Shown here piece by piece: positions 1 to 6,789 of a DNA stretch of 7,978 bases. The notes beneath the pieces are model-generated. The model saw only the letters and a program-made list of their open reading frames with translations. It had not been told where the DNA came from and did not search any database. Position 1 is the first letter of the stretch. The number at the start of each line of letters is the position of its first letter. This DNA comes from Burkholderiaceae bacterium (GTDB taxonomy: Bacteria > Pseudomonadota > Gammaproteobacteria > Burkholderiales > Burkholderiaceae): positions 1-7,978 of the forward strand of contig CANISN010000068.1 of assembly GCA_947470165.1 (NCBI GenBank), given 5' to 3'. A program made the translations under genes and the position numbers.

Positions 1-259
1 CAATCGCAGCCATCTCAAACTGGTGATTCATCGCATTCACAATGGCAAAGAAACCACAGAACAAAGCTGCAGTAGTAAACGCATTGGGCAATAAATAAAT
101 ACCCTTGCTACGCTTACGCGGCTTATCCGCATGCAATTCTTCTACCTCGAAATCAACCCCATCACCCAAATCTTCTGCCCACTCATCTCGGGTGCGATCA
201 GTTCGACTGCGCGCTAAGCGAGTGCGATCAATACGGCCACGGCGGCGAAATGTAGTCAA
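1..259 (-). CDS. pssA: CDP-diacylglycerol--serine O-phosphatidyltransferase, N-terminal part (cut by window edge)
   Basis: This membrane enzyme condenses CDP-diacylglycerol with L-serine to give phosphatidylserine, the substrate of the decarboxylase encoded just upstream. Only about 86 codons are visible. The first ~50 residues are a charged Arg/Asp/Glu-rich cytoplasmic extension. Then comes the family-typical entry into the first membrane segment, GIYLLPNAFTTAALFCGFFA, followed by IVNAMNHQFEMAAI. The catalytic CDP-alcohol phosphotransferase motif (DGxxAR...GxxxDxxxD) would lie beyond the left edge. No ATG fits the N-terminus: the frame is closed by a TAA five codons upstream, and the first usable start is TTG at 259-257, with a weak GGGA ahead of it. 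The gene begins 25 bases after the psd stop with no terminator between them, so co-transcription is likely. The identification is strong; the TTG start is inferred. Confidence 0.87.
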   Translation of the reverse strand, partial: MTTFRRRGRIDRTRLARSRTDRTRDEWAEDLGDGVDFEVEELHADKPRKRSKGIYLLPNAFTTAALFCGFFAIVNAMNHQFEMAAI

Positions 260-284
260 TGAATATCCCGGTTAAAGCGGCTAA

Positions 285-932
285 TTAATCTAAGCCAGGT
301 ACGCGAGCTAATGCGGTATTAGTGGCGAAAACCTTGTCTCCAACGCTTACCAAGGGCTCAGCTGTTAAAGGCAAATATACATCCACACGGGAGCCAAAGC
401 GAATAAAGCCATAACGCTCACCCGCCTTAAGCCTGTCTCCTACATGGATATAACAGAGGATGCGGCGAGCAATGAGGCCTGCAACTTGTACAAGAGTAAC
501 AATTTGTCCATTGGCATCAATCACCACAGCATTTCGCTCGTTCTCTGTTGAGGCTTTATCTAAATCTGCATTTACAAATTTACCAGGGAAATACTGAATC
601 TCTTTAACCAAACCACTAACTGCACTTCGGTTCGAATGTACGTTAAATACATTCATAAATACACTAATCTTTAAAGCTTCGCGACCTGCATAAGGATCAT
701 TGGCTTTTTCCACTACAACGATACGACCGTCAGCTGGAGATAAAACCAAGTCACGACCTAAAGCAGCAATGCGCTGCGGATCACGGAAGAACTGCAGAAC
801 AAAGATAAAGATGATCCATAAAGGCCATGACCATGTGATACCACCGAGATAGTGGACTAGCAAAGTAACAGCCCCCACTAATGCCAAATACGGCCAACCT
901 TCTTTCGCAATAATGGGGTGTGGATACATCAT
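285..932 (-). CDS. psd: Phosphatidylserine decarboxylase proenzyme, short pyruvoyl form
   Basis: It decarboxylates phosphatidylserine to phosphatidylethanolamine, the main zwitterionic lipid, at the inner membrane. At 215 residues it belongs to the short (type II-like, archaetidylserine-decarboxylase-like) group rather than the ~280-320-residue E. coli type. Two hydrophobic stretches (about 14-30 and 35-48) anchor the N-terminus. They are followed by FFRDPQR, then LSPADGR (Asp68), [11 protein letters not shown] (His99) and the self-cleavage site [10 protein letters not shown]. In this family the Gly180-Ser181 bond is cleaved and Ser181 becomes the pyruvoyl group of the small alpha chain. Asp68, His99 and Ser181 are all present, so the enzyme should be active. 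Two consecutive ATG codons open the gene; the first was taken. No strong Shine-Dalgarno is visible, only AAGG at a long distance. It lies 60 bp after ilvC and 25 bp before pssA. Confidence 0.95.
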   Translation of the reverse strand: MMYPHPIIAKEGWPYLALVGAVTLLVHYLGGITWSWPLWIIFIFVLQFFRDPQRIAALGRDLVLSPADGRIVVVEKANDPYAGREALKISVFMNVFNVHSNRSAVSGLVKEIQYFPGKFVNADLDKASTENERNAVVIDANGQIVTLVQVAGLIARRILCYIHVGDRLKAGERYGFIRFGSRVDVYLPLTAEPLVSVGDKVFATNTALARVPGLD

Positions 933-992
933 CTTTGTTCTGAGCCTTTTTAGTTACTACTGCCAGTTTCTAACTTCTTGTTTGTTCTTAGC

Positions 993-2018
<1,026 letters not shown>

Positions 2019-2059
2019 TTATATTGAAAATGTAGTTAATTCAGTAATCAGTTAAAAAA

Positions 2060-2551
2060 TTAAACCTTCAGGATGCGTTCGCCGCGTCCAATACCAGAGC
2101 CACCCGAGCGGACAGTTTCTAGAATTGATGCACGATCAATCGAATCAATAAAGGCATCTAATTTGGTACCATCGCCAGTTAATTCAATGGTGTAACTCTT
2201 ATCGGTCACATCAATGATGCGACCACGGAAAATGTCCGTTGTTCGTTTCAACTCTTCACGCTCTTTACCCACCGCGCGCACTTTAATCATCATGAGTTCG
2301 CGCTCAATATGAGGACCCTCAGTCAAATCAAACACCTTTACGACTTCGACTAAGCGATTAAGGTGTTTGGTGATTTGCTCAATCACATCCTCAGAGCCGA
2401 TCGTCACGATCGTCATACGAGAAAGTGAAGAATCTTCAGTGGGCGCAACACTCAAGGTTTCAATGTTATAGCCACGTGCAGAGAACAGGCCAACAACACG
2501 AGATAACGCACCTGGCTCGTTCTCTATTAGTATAGAAATAATATGCCGCAT
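2060..2551 (-). CDS. ilvN: Acetolactate synthase small (regulatory) subunit
   Basis: Regulatory partner of the catalytic subunit encoded directly upstream; it activates the enzyme and confers feedback inhibition by valine. The 163-residue length matches the IlvH/IlvN family. An N-terminal ACT domain (about 1-77) opens with ISILIENEPGALSRVVGLFS. It keeps Asn11, Gly14, Ser17 and Asn29; alterations in the Asn11-Ser17 loop are known to cause valine resistance in E. coli IlvH, so the site here looks valine-sensitive (inference). The C-terminal domain (about 78-163) carries the conserved RTTDIFRGRIIDVT segment. Overall similarity is closest to E. coli IlvH (isozyme III). The start ATG shares one base with the TAA stop of ilvB, and GAGGA at 2562-2558 lies six bases upstream inside ilvB. 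This implies translational coupling and balanced subunit production. The symbol ilvH would be equally appropriate. Confidence 0.97.
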   Translation of the reverse strand: MRHIISILIENEPGALSRVVGLFSARGYNIETLSVAPTEDSSLSRMTIVTIGSEDVIEQITKHLNRLVEVVKVFDLTEGPHIERELMMIKVRAVGKEREELKRTTDIFRGRIIDVTDKSYTIELTGDGTKLDAFIDSIDRASILETVRSGGSGIGRGERILKV

Positions 2552-4338
2552 TAAAGGTCCTCACTACCCAAAAGCATTTCAGTAATTCCCTTACCTGCTT
2601 GAACCATTGGCCAAACGTTTTCTTCGGGGTCTGTCTGGAAATCCATAAATACGGTGCGATCCTTTAGGCGAATCGCTTCTTTGAGAGCGCCTTCGACATC
2701 TGACTTTTTCTCAATAAGCATTCCAACGTGCCCAAAGGCTTCTGCTAATTTCACGAAGTCAGGCAAGGAGTCCATATAAGAACTGGAGTAACGCTTGTTG
2801 TAGGTGAGCTCTTGCCATTGACGAACCATACCTAAGTAACGGTTATTCAGAGACACGATCTTCACTGGCGTGTTGTATTGCTTACAAGTGGAGAGCTCTT
2901 GGATACACATCTGAATAGAGCCTTCGCCGGTAATCGCAAACACATCCTGGTCAGGAAATGCTTTCTTGATACCCATAGCGTATGGCAAACCAACACCCAT
3001 AGTGCCAAGACCGCCTGAATTAATCCAACGACGTGGCTTATCAAACTTATAGAATTGTGCGGCCCACATTTGATGCTGACCAACGTCAGAGGTAATGAAT
3101 GCATCACCGCCAGTGAGCTCCCATAGCTTTTGCACTACGTACTGCGGCTTCACGATTTGCGATGCTTCATCATATTTTAAGCAATCTTTTTTACGCCACT
3201 CATTGATCTGTGCCCACCATGCTGCTAACTTCGCATCATTATTACGAGGGCCAGCGGCTTTAAGTTGCGCAGTCATCTCTTGTAATACTTCCTTGAGATT
3301 ACCAACAATTGGAACATCGACCTTCACACGCTTTGAAATCACGGATGGATCGATATCGATATGAATGATCTTACGGGGGTGACTAGCAAAGTGTGCAGTG
3401 TTACCAATCACACGGTCATCAAAACGAGCGCCGATAGCAATTAACACATCACTGTGCTGCATTGCCATGTTCGCTTCGTAGGTGCCGTGCATCCCCAACA
3501 TGCCTACAAATTGGGGGCTAGTGCCAGGAAATCCACCAAGACCCATCAAGGTATTGGTGACTGGGTAGCCTAGCAAATTAGCAAACTCTTTTAACTCTGG
3601 AGCAGCGTCAGCCAAGATCACGCCACCACCGGTATAAATGAAAGGGCGCTCTGCTTCTTGCAATAAAGAAACAGCTTTTCGAATTTGTCCGCTATGTCCC
3701 TTAATTACTGGGTTATAAGAGCGCATTTCTAATACGTCTGGATAAACAAAAGGTCCTTTGGCTGCTGAAACATCCTTCGGAATATCAATCAACACTGGGC
3801 CTGGTCGACCTGTCTGTGCAATATGGAATGCCTTCTTTAAAACCAAAGGCAAATCCTTAACATCCTTCACTAGGAAGTTGTGTTTAACAATGGGTCGCGT
3901 AATGCCAACAGTGTCCGCTTCTTGGAAGGCATCTTCACCAATGGCGTATGTAGGTACGTTACCGCTAATGATCACCATCGGGATCGAGTCGGTATAAGCC
4001 GTAGCAATTCCAGTAACCGCATTGGTTACGCCTGGACCTGAGGTGACTAGTGCAACACCAACCTTACCAGTTGCACGCGCATAACCATCGGCCGCATGAA
4101 CTGCTGCCTGCTCATGTCGAACAAGAATGTGTTCAAACTTGTCCTGCTTAAAAATTTCATCGTAGATAAAGAGCACTGAGCCGCCTGGGTAACCCCAAAC
4201 GAATTCAACTCCCTCTTTGTGCAATGCTTTAACGAGCATCTCAGCACCAATCATCTCTGGTGGCGAAGCTACGGGATTTGGATTTGTTGTGTCTTGCTTA
4301 GCTTTAGAGGCTAAAAATTCGGCGCTGCTTGTATTCAT
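2551..4338 (-). CDS. ilvB: Acetolactate synthase large (catalytic) subunit
   Basis: ThDP- and FAD-dependent enzyme that condenses two pyruvates to 2-acetolactate, or pyruvate with 2-oxobutyrate to 2-aceto-2-hydroxybutyrate: the committed step of branched-chain amino acid synthesis. It has 595 residues and three domains. The N-terminal ThDP-type domain (about 29-195) has catalytic Glu76 in VRHEQAAVHAADGYAR. The central FAD-associated domain (about 215-355) carries IGARFDDRV. The C-terminal ThDP-binding domain (about 395-575) carries the cofactor motif from GEGS at 471 to NN at 498-499. The second residue of the usual GDG triad is Glu472 here, which I believe is common in betaproteobacterial homologues. 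Residues 1-28 are a poorly conserved Ser/Pro-rich extension, so initiation at Met29 is possible. However, AAGGA lies nine bases before the first ATG and favours the longer form. First gene of the operon. Close to IlvI of isozyme III. Confidence 0.97.
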   Translation of the reverse strand: MNTSSAEFLASKAKQDTTNPNPVASPPEMIGAEMLVKALHKEGVEFVWGYPGGSVLFIYDEIFKQDKFEHILVRHEQAAVHAADGYARATGKVGVALVTSGPGVTNAVTGIATAYTDSIPMVIISGNVPTYAIGEDAFQEADTVGITRPIVKHNFLVKDVKDLPLVLKKAFHIAQTGRPGPVLIDIPKDVSAAKGPFVYPDVLEMRSYNPVIKGHSGQIRKAVSLLQEAERPFIYTGGGVILADAAPELKEFANLLGYPVTNTLMGLGGFPGTSPQFVGMLGMHGTYEANMAMQHSDVLIAIGARFDDRVIGNTAHFASHPRKIIHIDIDPSVISKRVKVDVPIVGNLKEVLQEMTAQLKAAGPRNNDAKLAAWWAQINEWRKKDCLKYDEASQIVKPQYVVQKLWELTGGDAFITSDVGQHQMWAAQFYKFDKPRRWINSGGLGTMGVGLPYAMGIKKAFPDQDVFAITGEGSIQMCIQELSTCKQYNTPVKIVSLNNRYLGMVRQWQELTYNKRYSSSYMDSLPDFVKLAEAFGHVGMLIEKKSDVEGALKEAIRLKDRTVFMDFQTDPEENVWPMVQAGKGITEMLLGSEDL

Positions 4339-4354
4339 TTTCTTTCGTCCTTTG

Positions 4355-4374
4355 CAATTTTCGGCAAAAAATTG
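4355..4374 (-). promoter_or_regulatory. Perfect inverted repeat in the ilvB leader, abutting the Shine-Dalgarno
   Basis: The arms CAATTTT (4374-4368 in the mRNA sense) and AAAATTG (4361-4355) are perfectly complementary around a six-base loop. The structure ends two bases before AAGGA (4352-4348), the ribosome binding site of ilvB. It is AT-rich and therefore weak as an RNA stem, and no U-run follows it, so it is not an intrinsic terminator. It could be an operator half-site pair for a DNA-binding regulator or a translation-modulating stem. It could also be chance in an AT-rich spacer. Confidence 0.3.
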
Positions 4375-4466
4375 TTTGGTCTGTTCTGTCTCTTGCTTGT
4401 GGCCTGAGTTCGAACGGCGCTGCTACCGAGAAAACCACTTCTTGAATAGGATTCTAGGTAGTTAGC

Positions 4467-4494
4467 CTTACATTCTATAGCAATCCCCTAAAAT
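4467..4494 (+). promoter_or_regulatory. Candidate promoter of the sigma-factor cluster, interleaved with the ilvB promoter
   Basis: Reading rightward, CTTACA (4467-4472) is followed by a 16-base spacer and TAAAAT (4489-4494), a reasonable -35/-10 pair for the housekeeping sigma factor. Transcription would start near 4501, about 30 bases before the sigma-factor ATG. No GGAAC-type ECF -35 element was found, so autoregulation by the encoded sigma factor is not evident. Assignment by eye only. Confidence 0.3.
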
Positions 4495-4501
4495 CAACCA
4501 A
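4474..4501 (-). promoter_or_regulatory. Candidate sigma70 promoter of the ilvBNC-psd-pssA operon
   Basis: Reading leftward, a -35-like TTGGTT (4501-4496) is followed by a 16-base spacer and a -10-like TATAGA (4479-4474). The -10 is preceded by TG one base upstream, which gives an extended -10. Transcription would start near 4467, leaving an ilvB leader of roughly 130 nucleotides. The match was judged by eye against the sigma70 consensus; there is no experimental support. It is the best candidate in the 192-bp region ahead of ilvB. Confidence 0.4.
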
Positions 4502-4530
4502 TTCCATCTGATTCAGGTCTAATCTACTGA

Positions 4531-5100
4531 ATGGCTTCACCCCAAGAACTTTCCGACTTTCTGAGTAGTGTTGAGCAACGCGCTTTTAAGCAAGCGGTCT
4601 ACGCTGTGCGCGATGATGATGCTGCCTTGGACATTGTTCAGGATGCCATGATTAAGTTGGCTGAAAAATATGGTGATCGCCCCGCCGCAGAACTCCCATT
4701 AGTCTTCACCAGAATCCTCCAAAACCGCATTCATGACTGGTTTAGGCGCCAAAAGGTCCGAAATACCTGGGTTAGCCTCTTTTCAAATATGGGTAAGAAA
4801 TCTGATGAAAATGATGATTTTGACCCTTTAGAATCACTTTCAGCGCCTGATGATAGTGAAATTCACCAAGATGGGGCGTATAAACTAGAGAGGAGTCAGC
4901 TTTTACAGGCTTTAGAGTCAGAAATATCAAAATTGCCTGCCCGTCAACGAGAAGCCTTCCTGATGCGTTATTGGGATGAGCTGAGTATTACTGAAACTGC
5001 CCTTGCTATGAGTTGTAGCGAGGGAAGCGTCAAAACCCACTGCTCAAGAGCCACTCAGGCTCTAGCTAAAGCATTGAAATTAAAAGGAATTACGCTGTGA
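4531..5100 (+). CDS. ECF-type RNA polymerase sigma factor
   Basis: An alternative sigma factor of 189 residues with only the sigma2 and sigma4 domains, as in extracytoplasmic-function (ECF) sigma factors. Sigma2 (about 17-77) includes DDAALDIVQDAMIKLAEKY, the core-polymerase binding helix region, and ILQNRIHDWFRRQKVRNTW, the -10-recognition helix. A very acidic linker (about 88-118, with DENDDFDPLE) joins it to sigma4 (about 123-177). Sigma4 has LPARQREAFLMRYWDELS and the helix-turn-helix SCSEGSVKTHCSRATQAL that would contact the -35 element. There is no long sigma3 or sigma1.1 region. The ATG at 4531 has only a distant AGG upstream, but the N-terminus MASPQELSDFLSSVEQRAF fits the family as I know it. 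It overlaps the next gene by four bases and is divergent from ilvB. Target promoters and inducing signal are unknown. Confidence 0.9.
   Translation: MASPQELSDFLSSVEQRAFKQAVYAVRDDDAALDIVQDAMIKLAEKYGDRPAAELPLVFTRILQNRIHDWFRRQKVRNTWVSLFSNMGKKSDENDDFDPLESLSAPDDSEIHQDGAYKLERSQLLQALESEISKLPARQREAFLMRYWDELSITETALAMSCSEGSVKTHCSRATQALAKALKLKGITL
5084..5088 (+). promoter_or_regulatory. Shine-Dalgarno fixing the GTG start of the DUF3619-type gene
   Basis: AAGGA lies inside the last codons of the sigma-factor gene, eight bases before GTG at 5097-5099. It supports GTG as the true start and the four-base GTGA overlap with the sigma-factor stop, the usual arrangement for translational coupling. Confidence 0.7.
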
Positions 5101-5552
5101 ACCGTCAGAATGAAGATCTCTTAAATCCAACAGGCGACCAATTTGGTCGGGCTGCTGCCACCTTGCTCCGCCTCGGATCACAATCCCTGCCTGCAGCTAT
5201 TAAAGATCGCCTTTATGCCGCTCGCTTGAAGGCGCTTTCCGTCAAGAAGCCTGAAAAAGTACGTATTCAGCAGCAAGTTTTGGCCCATTCCAGCGGGAAC
5301 TGGTCTGTAGGCTCCCGGTCTTTTTGGGATAACGTCGGCTGGATCGCTCCGCTAGTTGTTCTGGTTTTTGGCTTGATTGGTATTGCCCAATGGCAACAAG
5401 ACTCCCGTATTAACGATATCGCTGAATTAGATGTTGCCCTTTTGACTGATGATGTCCCGCCAGATGCTTACGCTGACAATGGCTTTATAGGCTTCCTAAA
5501 AAATGGCCTCCTTGCTGACTCAGATAAAGATAGTCTAGATTCTGCTAAATAA
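5097..5552 (+). CDS. Single-pass membrane protein, DUF3619 type; candidate anti-sigma factor
   Basis: Function is not established. The 151-residue protein has an N-terminal soluble part (about 1-75) rich in Arg/Lys, containing LPAAIKDRLYAARLKAL, probably helical. One membrane segment follows (about 80-99, NVGWIAPLVVLVFGLIGIAQ), then an acidic C-terminal part (100-151) with AELDVALLTDDVPPDAYADNGF, which I recognise as the conserved tail of the DUF3619 family. The charge bias (basic before, acidic after) predicts N-terminus in the cytoplasm and C-terminus in the periplasm. There are no cysteines, so it is not a zinc-binding ZAS-type anti-sigma factor. It starts with GTG, overlaps the sigma-factor gene by four bases and has a good Shine-Dalgarno. 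Tight coupling to a sigma gene plus this topology suggests an anti-sigma factor, which is inference only. Confidence 0.82.
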   Translation: MNRQNEDLLNPTGDQFGRAAATLLRLGSQSLPAAIKDRLYAARLKALSVKKPEKVRIQQQVLAHSSGNWSVGSRSFWDNVGWIAPLVVLVFGLIGIAQWQQDSRINDIAELDVALLTDDVPPDAYADNGFIGFLKNGLLADSDKDSLDSAK

Positions 5553-5585
5553 TTCTTTTCAGTTCATACCGAGCCCCCTTAGCTC

Positions 5586-6212
5586 ATGCTAAAAAATTTA
5601 CGCTCTTTTAGTTCCTCGCTAGCCATCAATACGATGTTAGTTCTTGGCGTGGCCAGTTTGGCGCTCAGTTTCGATGCAGTAGCCCAAACCTCTTCCAGTA
5701 CTCACGGCAAAACTACTGGTATTCCTGAGAAAAAATCGGATGGCACTTGGGAGAGCCTCAAAGCTGGGCAGCAAAAAATCTTGGCTCCACTAGAAAGTGA
5801 TTGGGATTACATGCTGCCTGACAGTCGCAAGAAATGGATACAAGTAGCTAACTTGTATCCCAAGATGACTGAAGCAGACCAACAACGCCTCCAATCTCGA
5901 ATGGCTAGCTGGTCCAGCCTCTCACAAAAAGATCGTCGCCTAGCACGAGAAAACTACTTGAGCAGCCTTAAGTTCCCTGCTGAGAAAAAAGCAGAAGCTT
6001 GGAGTGCCTATCAAAAACTAAGCGATGAGCAAAAGAAAAAATTGGCGCAAACTGAGATCAATAAGAAAAAACCAACAGTAGTCAATGCACCCACATTACA
6101 GCAGCATACGCAAAAATCTAATGTAGCATTCACCCTACCAGTAAGCAGCGTCGCTGCTCCAGAAGCCCCAGCAACAAATACAAGTTCAGATAGCAGCACA
6201 AGCAATCCCTAA
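5586..6212 (+). CDS. Secreted helical repeat protein, DUF3106 type
   Basis: Function unknown. Residues 1-33 look like a Sec signal peptide: basic MLKNLR, a hydrophobic core INTMLVLGVASLALSF, and a likely cut after AVA at 31-33. The mature part (about 55-156) is strongly helical and amphipathic. It contains repeats starting with an aromatic residue at 55, 73, 91 and 109, exactly 18 apart, with a degenerate unit around 142. Typical pieces are YPKMTEADQQRLQSRM and WSSLSQKDRRLAREN, the hallmark of DUF3106. A Lys-rich patch (about 148-162) and a Ser/Thr/Pro/Ala-rich, probably disordered tail end the 208-residue protein. It has no cysteine and is not a lipoprotein. The gene lies 33 bp after the DUF3619-type gene with no clear Shine-Dalgarno. 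A periplasmic partner of the preceding membrane protein is plausible, in the style of CpxP/Spy/CnrX, but no homology to those was established. Confidence 0.82.
   Translation: MLKNLRSFSSSLAINTMLVLGVASLALSFDAVAQTSSSTHGKTTGIPEKKSDGTWESLKAGQQKILAPLESDWDYMLPDSRKKWIQVANLYPKMTEADQQRLQSRMASWSSLSQKDRRLARENYLSSLKFPAEKKAEAWSAYQKLSDEQKKKLAQTEINKKKPTVVNAPTLQQHTQKSNVAFTLPVSSVAAPEAPATNTSSDSSTSNP
5748..5963 (+). repeat. Four 18-residue protein repeats within the DUF3106-type gene
   Basis: Units of 54 bp (18 codons) begin at residues 55 (WESLK), 73 (WDYML), 91 (YPKMT) and 109 (WSSLS). Each has the rough pattern aromatic-x-x-[LM]-x-x-x-x-[QSR]-[QRK] followed by a hydrophobic/basic helix. The nucleotide sequences have diverged, so this is an old protein-level repeat, not a DNA tandem repeat. 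Spacing was counted directly from the translation. Confidence 0.6.
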
Positions 6213-6224
6213 AATCCCCAAGCC

Positions 6225-6764
6225 GTGATCACTACCGCAGAATTAAACGCTTTACCCGCTCCGCAATTTTGGCGGCGCGTAGCTTTCGCTCTATATGAGC
6301 AATTGGTTCTTCTGGGCGTAATTGCTTTTACCTTCTTAGTTCCTAATTTAGGCTTAGGAGTTCTATTTAACATCTCTCTACCAAGCTGGCTCACCTTCAT
6401 CTACCTCTATGTGATCCTGGGGATTTACTTTATTTGGTACTGGACTAAGACAGGACAAACATTGGCCATGCAAACTTGGCGAGTTCGGATGATTGGTCCG
6501 GACGGCCATCACTTAACACGTCGTCAGGCTATTTGGCGCTATTTTCTAGGATCATTATGGATAGTGCCGTGCGTTTTATTGCAATGGTTATTCGAGCTAC
6601 AAAAATGGCAAATTATTGAAATGCTATTTGCTATAGCTTTATTTCTATGGCCATTGAGCATTTACTTAGACCGCGTCAGTCCCCAACTTCGCCAAAGCCT
6701 GCCAGACCGTCTTGCTAGAACACGTTTAGTAGAATTACCAAAGAACCTAGTAACGCTATCTTAA
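6225..6764 (+). CDS. RDD family integral membrane protein
   Basis: Substrate and function unknown. The 179-residue protein has about four predicted membrane segments (about 25-48, 55-74, 106-124 and 129-147). RDD landmarks are visible. APQFWRRVAFALYE contains the N-terminal Arg pair, but Glu25 stands where the family usually has the first Asp. TGQTLAMQTWRVRMIGPDG, with LTRRQAIWRY after it, forms the central loop. LPDRLARTRLV carries the C-terminal Asp161. The start appears to be GTG at 6225, only 12 bp after the preceding stop. No Shine-Dalgarno is visible, so translation may depend on coupling. Some RDD proteins are reported to act in ion exchange, but nothing here identifies a substrate. 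Membership in the sigma-factor cluster suggests co-expression. Confidence 0.85.
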   Translation: MITTAELNALPAPQFWRRVAFALYEQLVLLGVIAFTFLVPNLGLGVLFNISLPSWLTFIYLYVILGIYFIWYWTKTGQTLAMQTWRVRMIGPDGHHLTRRQAIWRYFLGSLWIVPCVLLQWLFELQKWQIIEMLFAIALFLWPLSIYLDRVSPQLRQSLPDRLARTRLVELPKNLVTLS

Positions 6765-6767
6765 GCA

Positions 6768-6788
6768 AGATTAATCATCAATTGATCT
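6768..6788. terminator. Weak hairpin between convergent genes, possible bidirectional terminator
   Basis: The arms AGATTAAT (6768-6775) and ATTGATCT (6781-6788) pair over eight positions with one wobble around a five-base loop, CATCA. The hairpin fills nearly all of the 25-bp gap between the RDD gene stop and the stop of the convergent permease gene. It is AT-rich and has no U-tract on either strand, so a canonical intrinsic terminator is doubtful. Its position is the main argument. Confidence 0.3.
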
Positions 6789-6789
6789 G

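Noticed and set aside
4408..4415. GTTCGAAC, a perfect 8-bp palindrome in the divergent region
   Set aside because: A single 8-bp palindrome without a second copy or flanking symmetry is weak evidence for an operator. It is noted only in case homologous spacers conserve it.
3095..4465. Several plus-strand open frames and minus-strand alternative-frame stretches within ilvB
   Set aside because: All overlap a full-length conserved enzyme in another frame and have no domain-like features. The one running past the ilvB start to 4465 has no coding character either.
4475..4507. Ten-codon minus-strand frame MELVDFRGLL ahead of ilvB, resembling a Leu/Val-containing attenuation leader peptide
   Set aside because: It contains the best -10 element of the ilvB promoter, so it would lie mostly upstream of the transcript start. 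It has no Shine-Dalgarno and only four branched-chain codons.
4531..4533. Possible autoregulation of the sigma factor through an ECF-type GGAAC/CGTC promoter
   Set aside because: No such pair with appropriate spacing was found upstream of 4531. The only reasonable boxes are of the sigma70 kind.
6209..6400. Minus-strand open frame covering the start of the RDD gene
   Set aside because: It is antisense to a gene with clear family motifs, is Lys/Arg-rich without pattern, and has no upstream signals.
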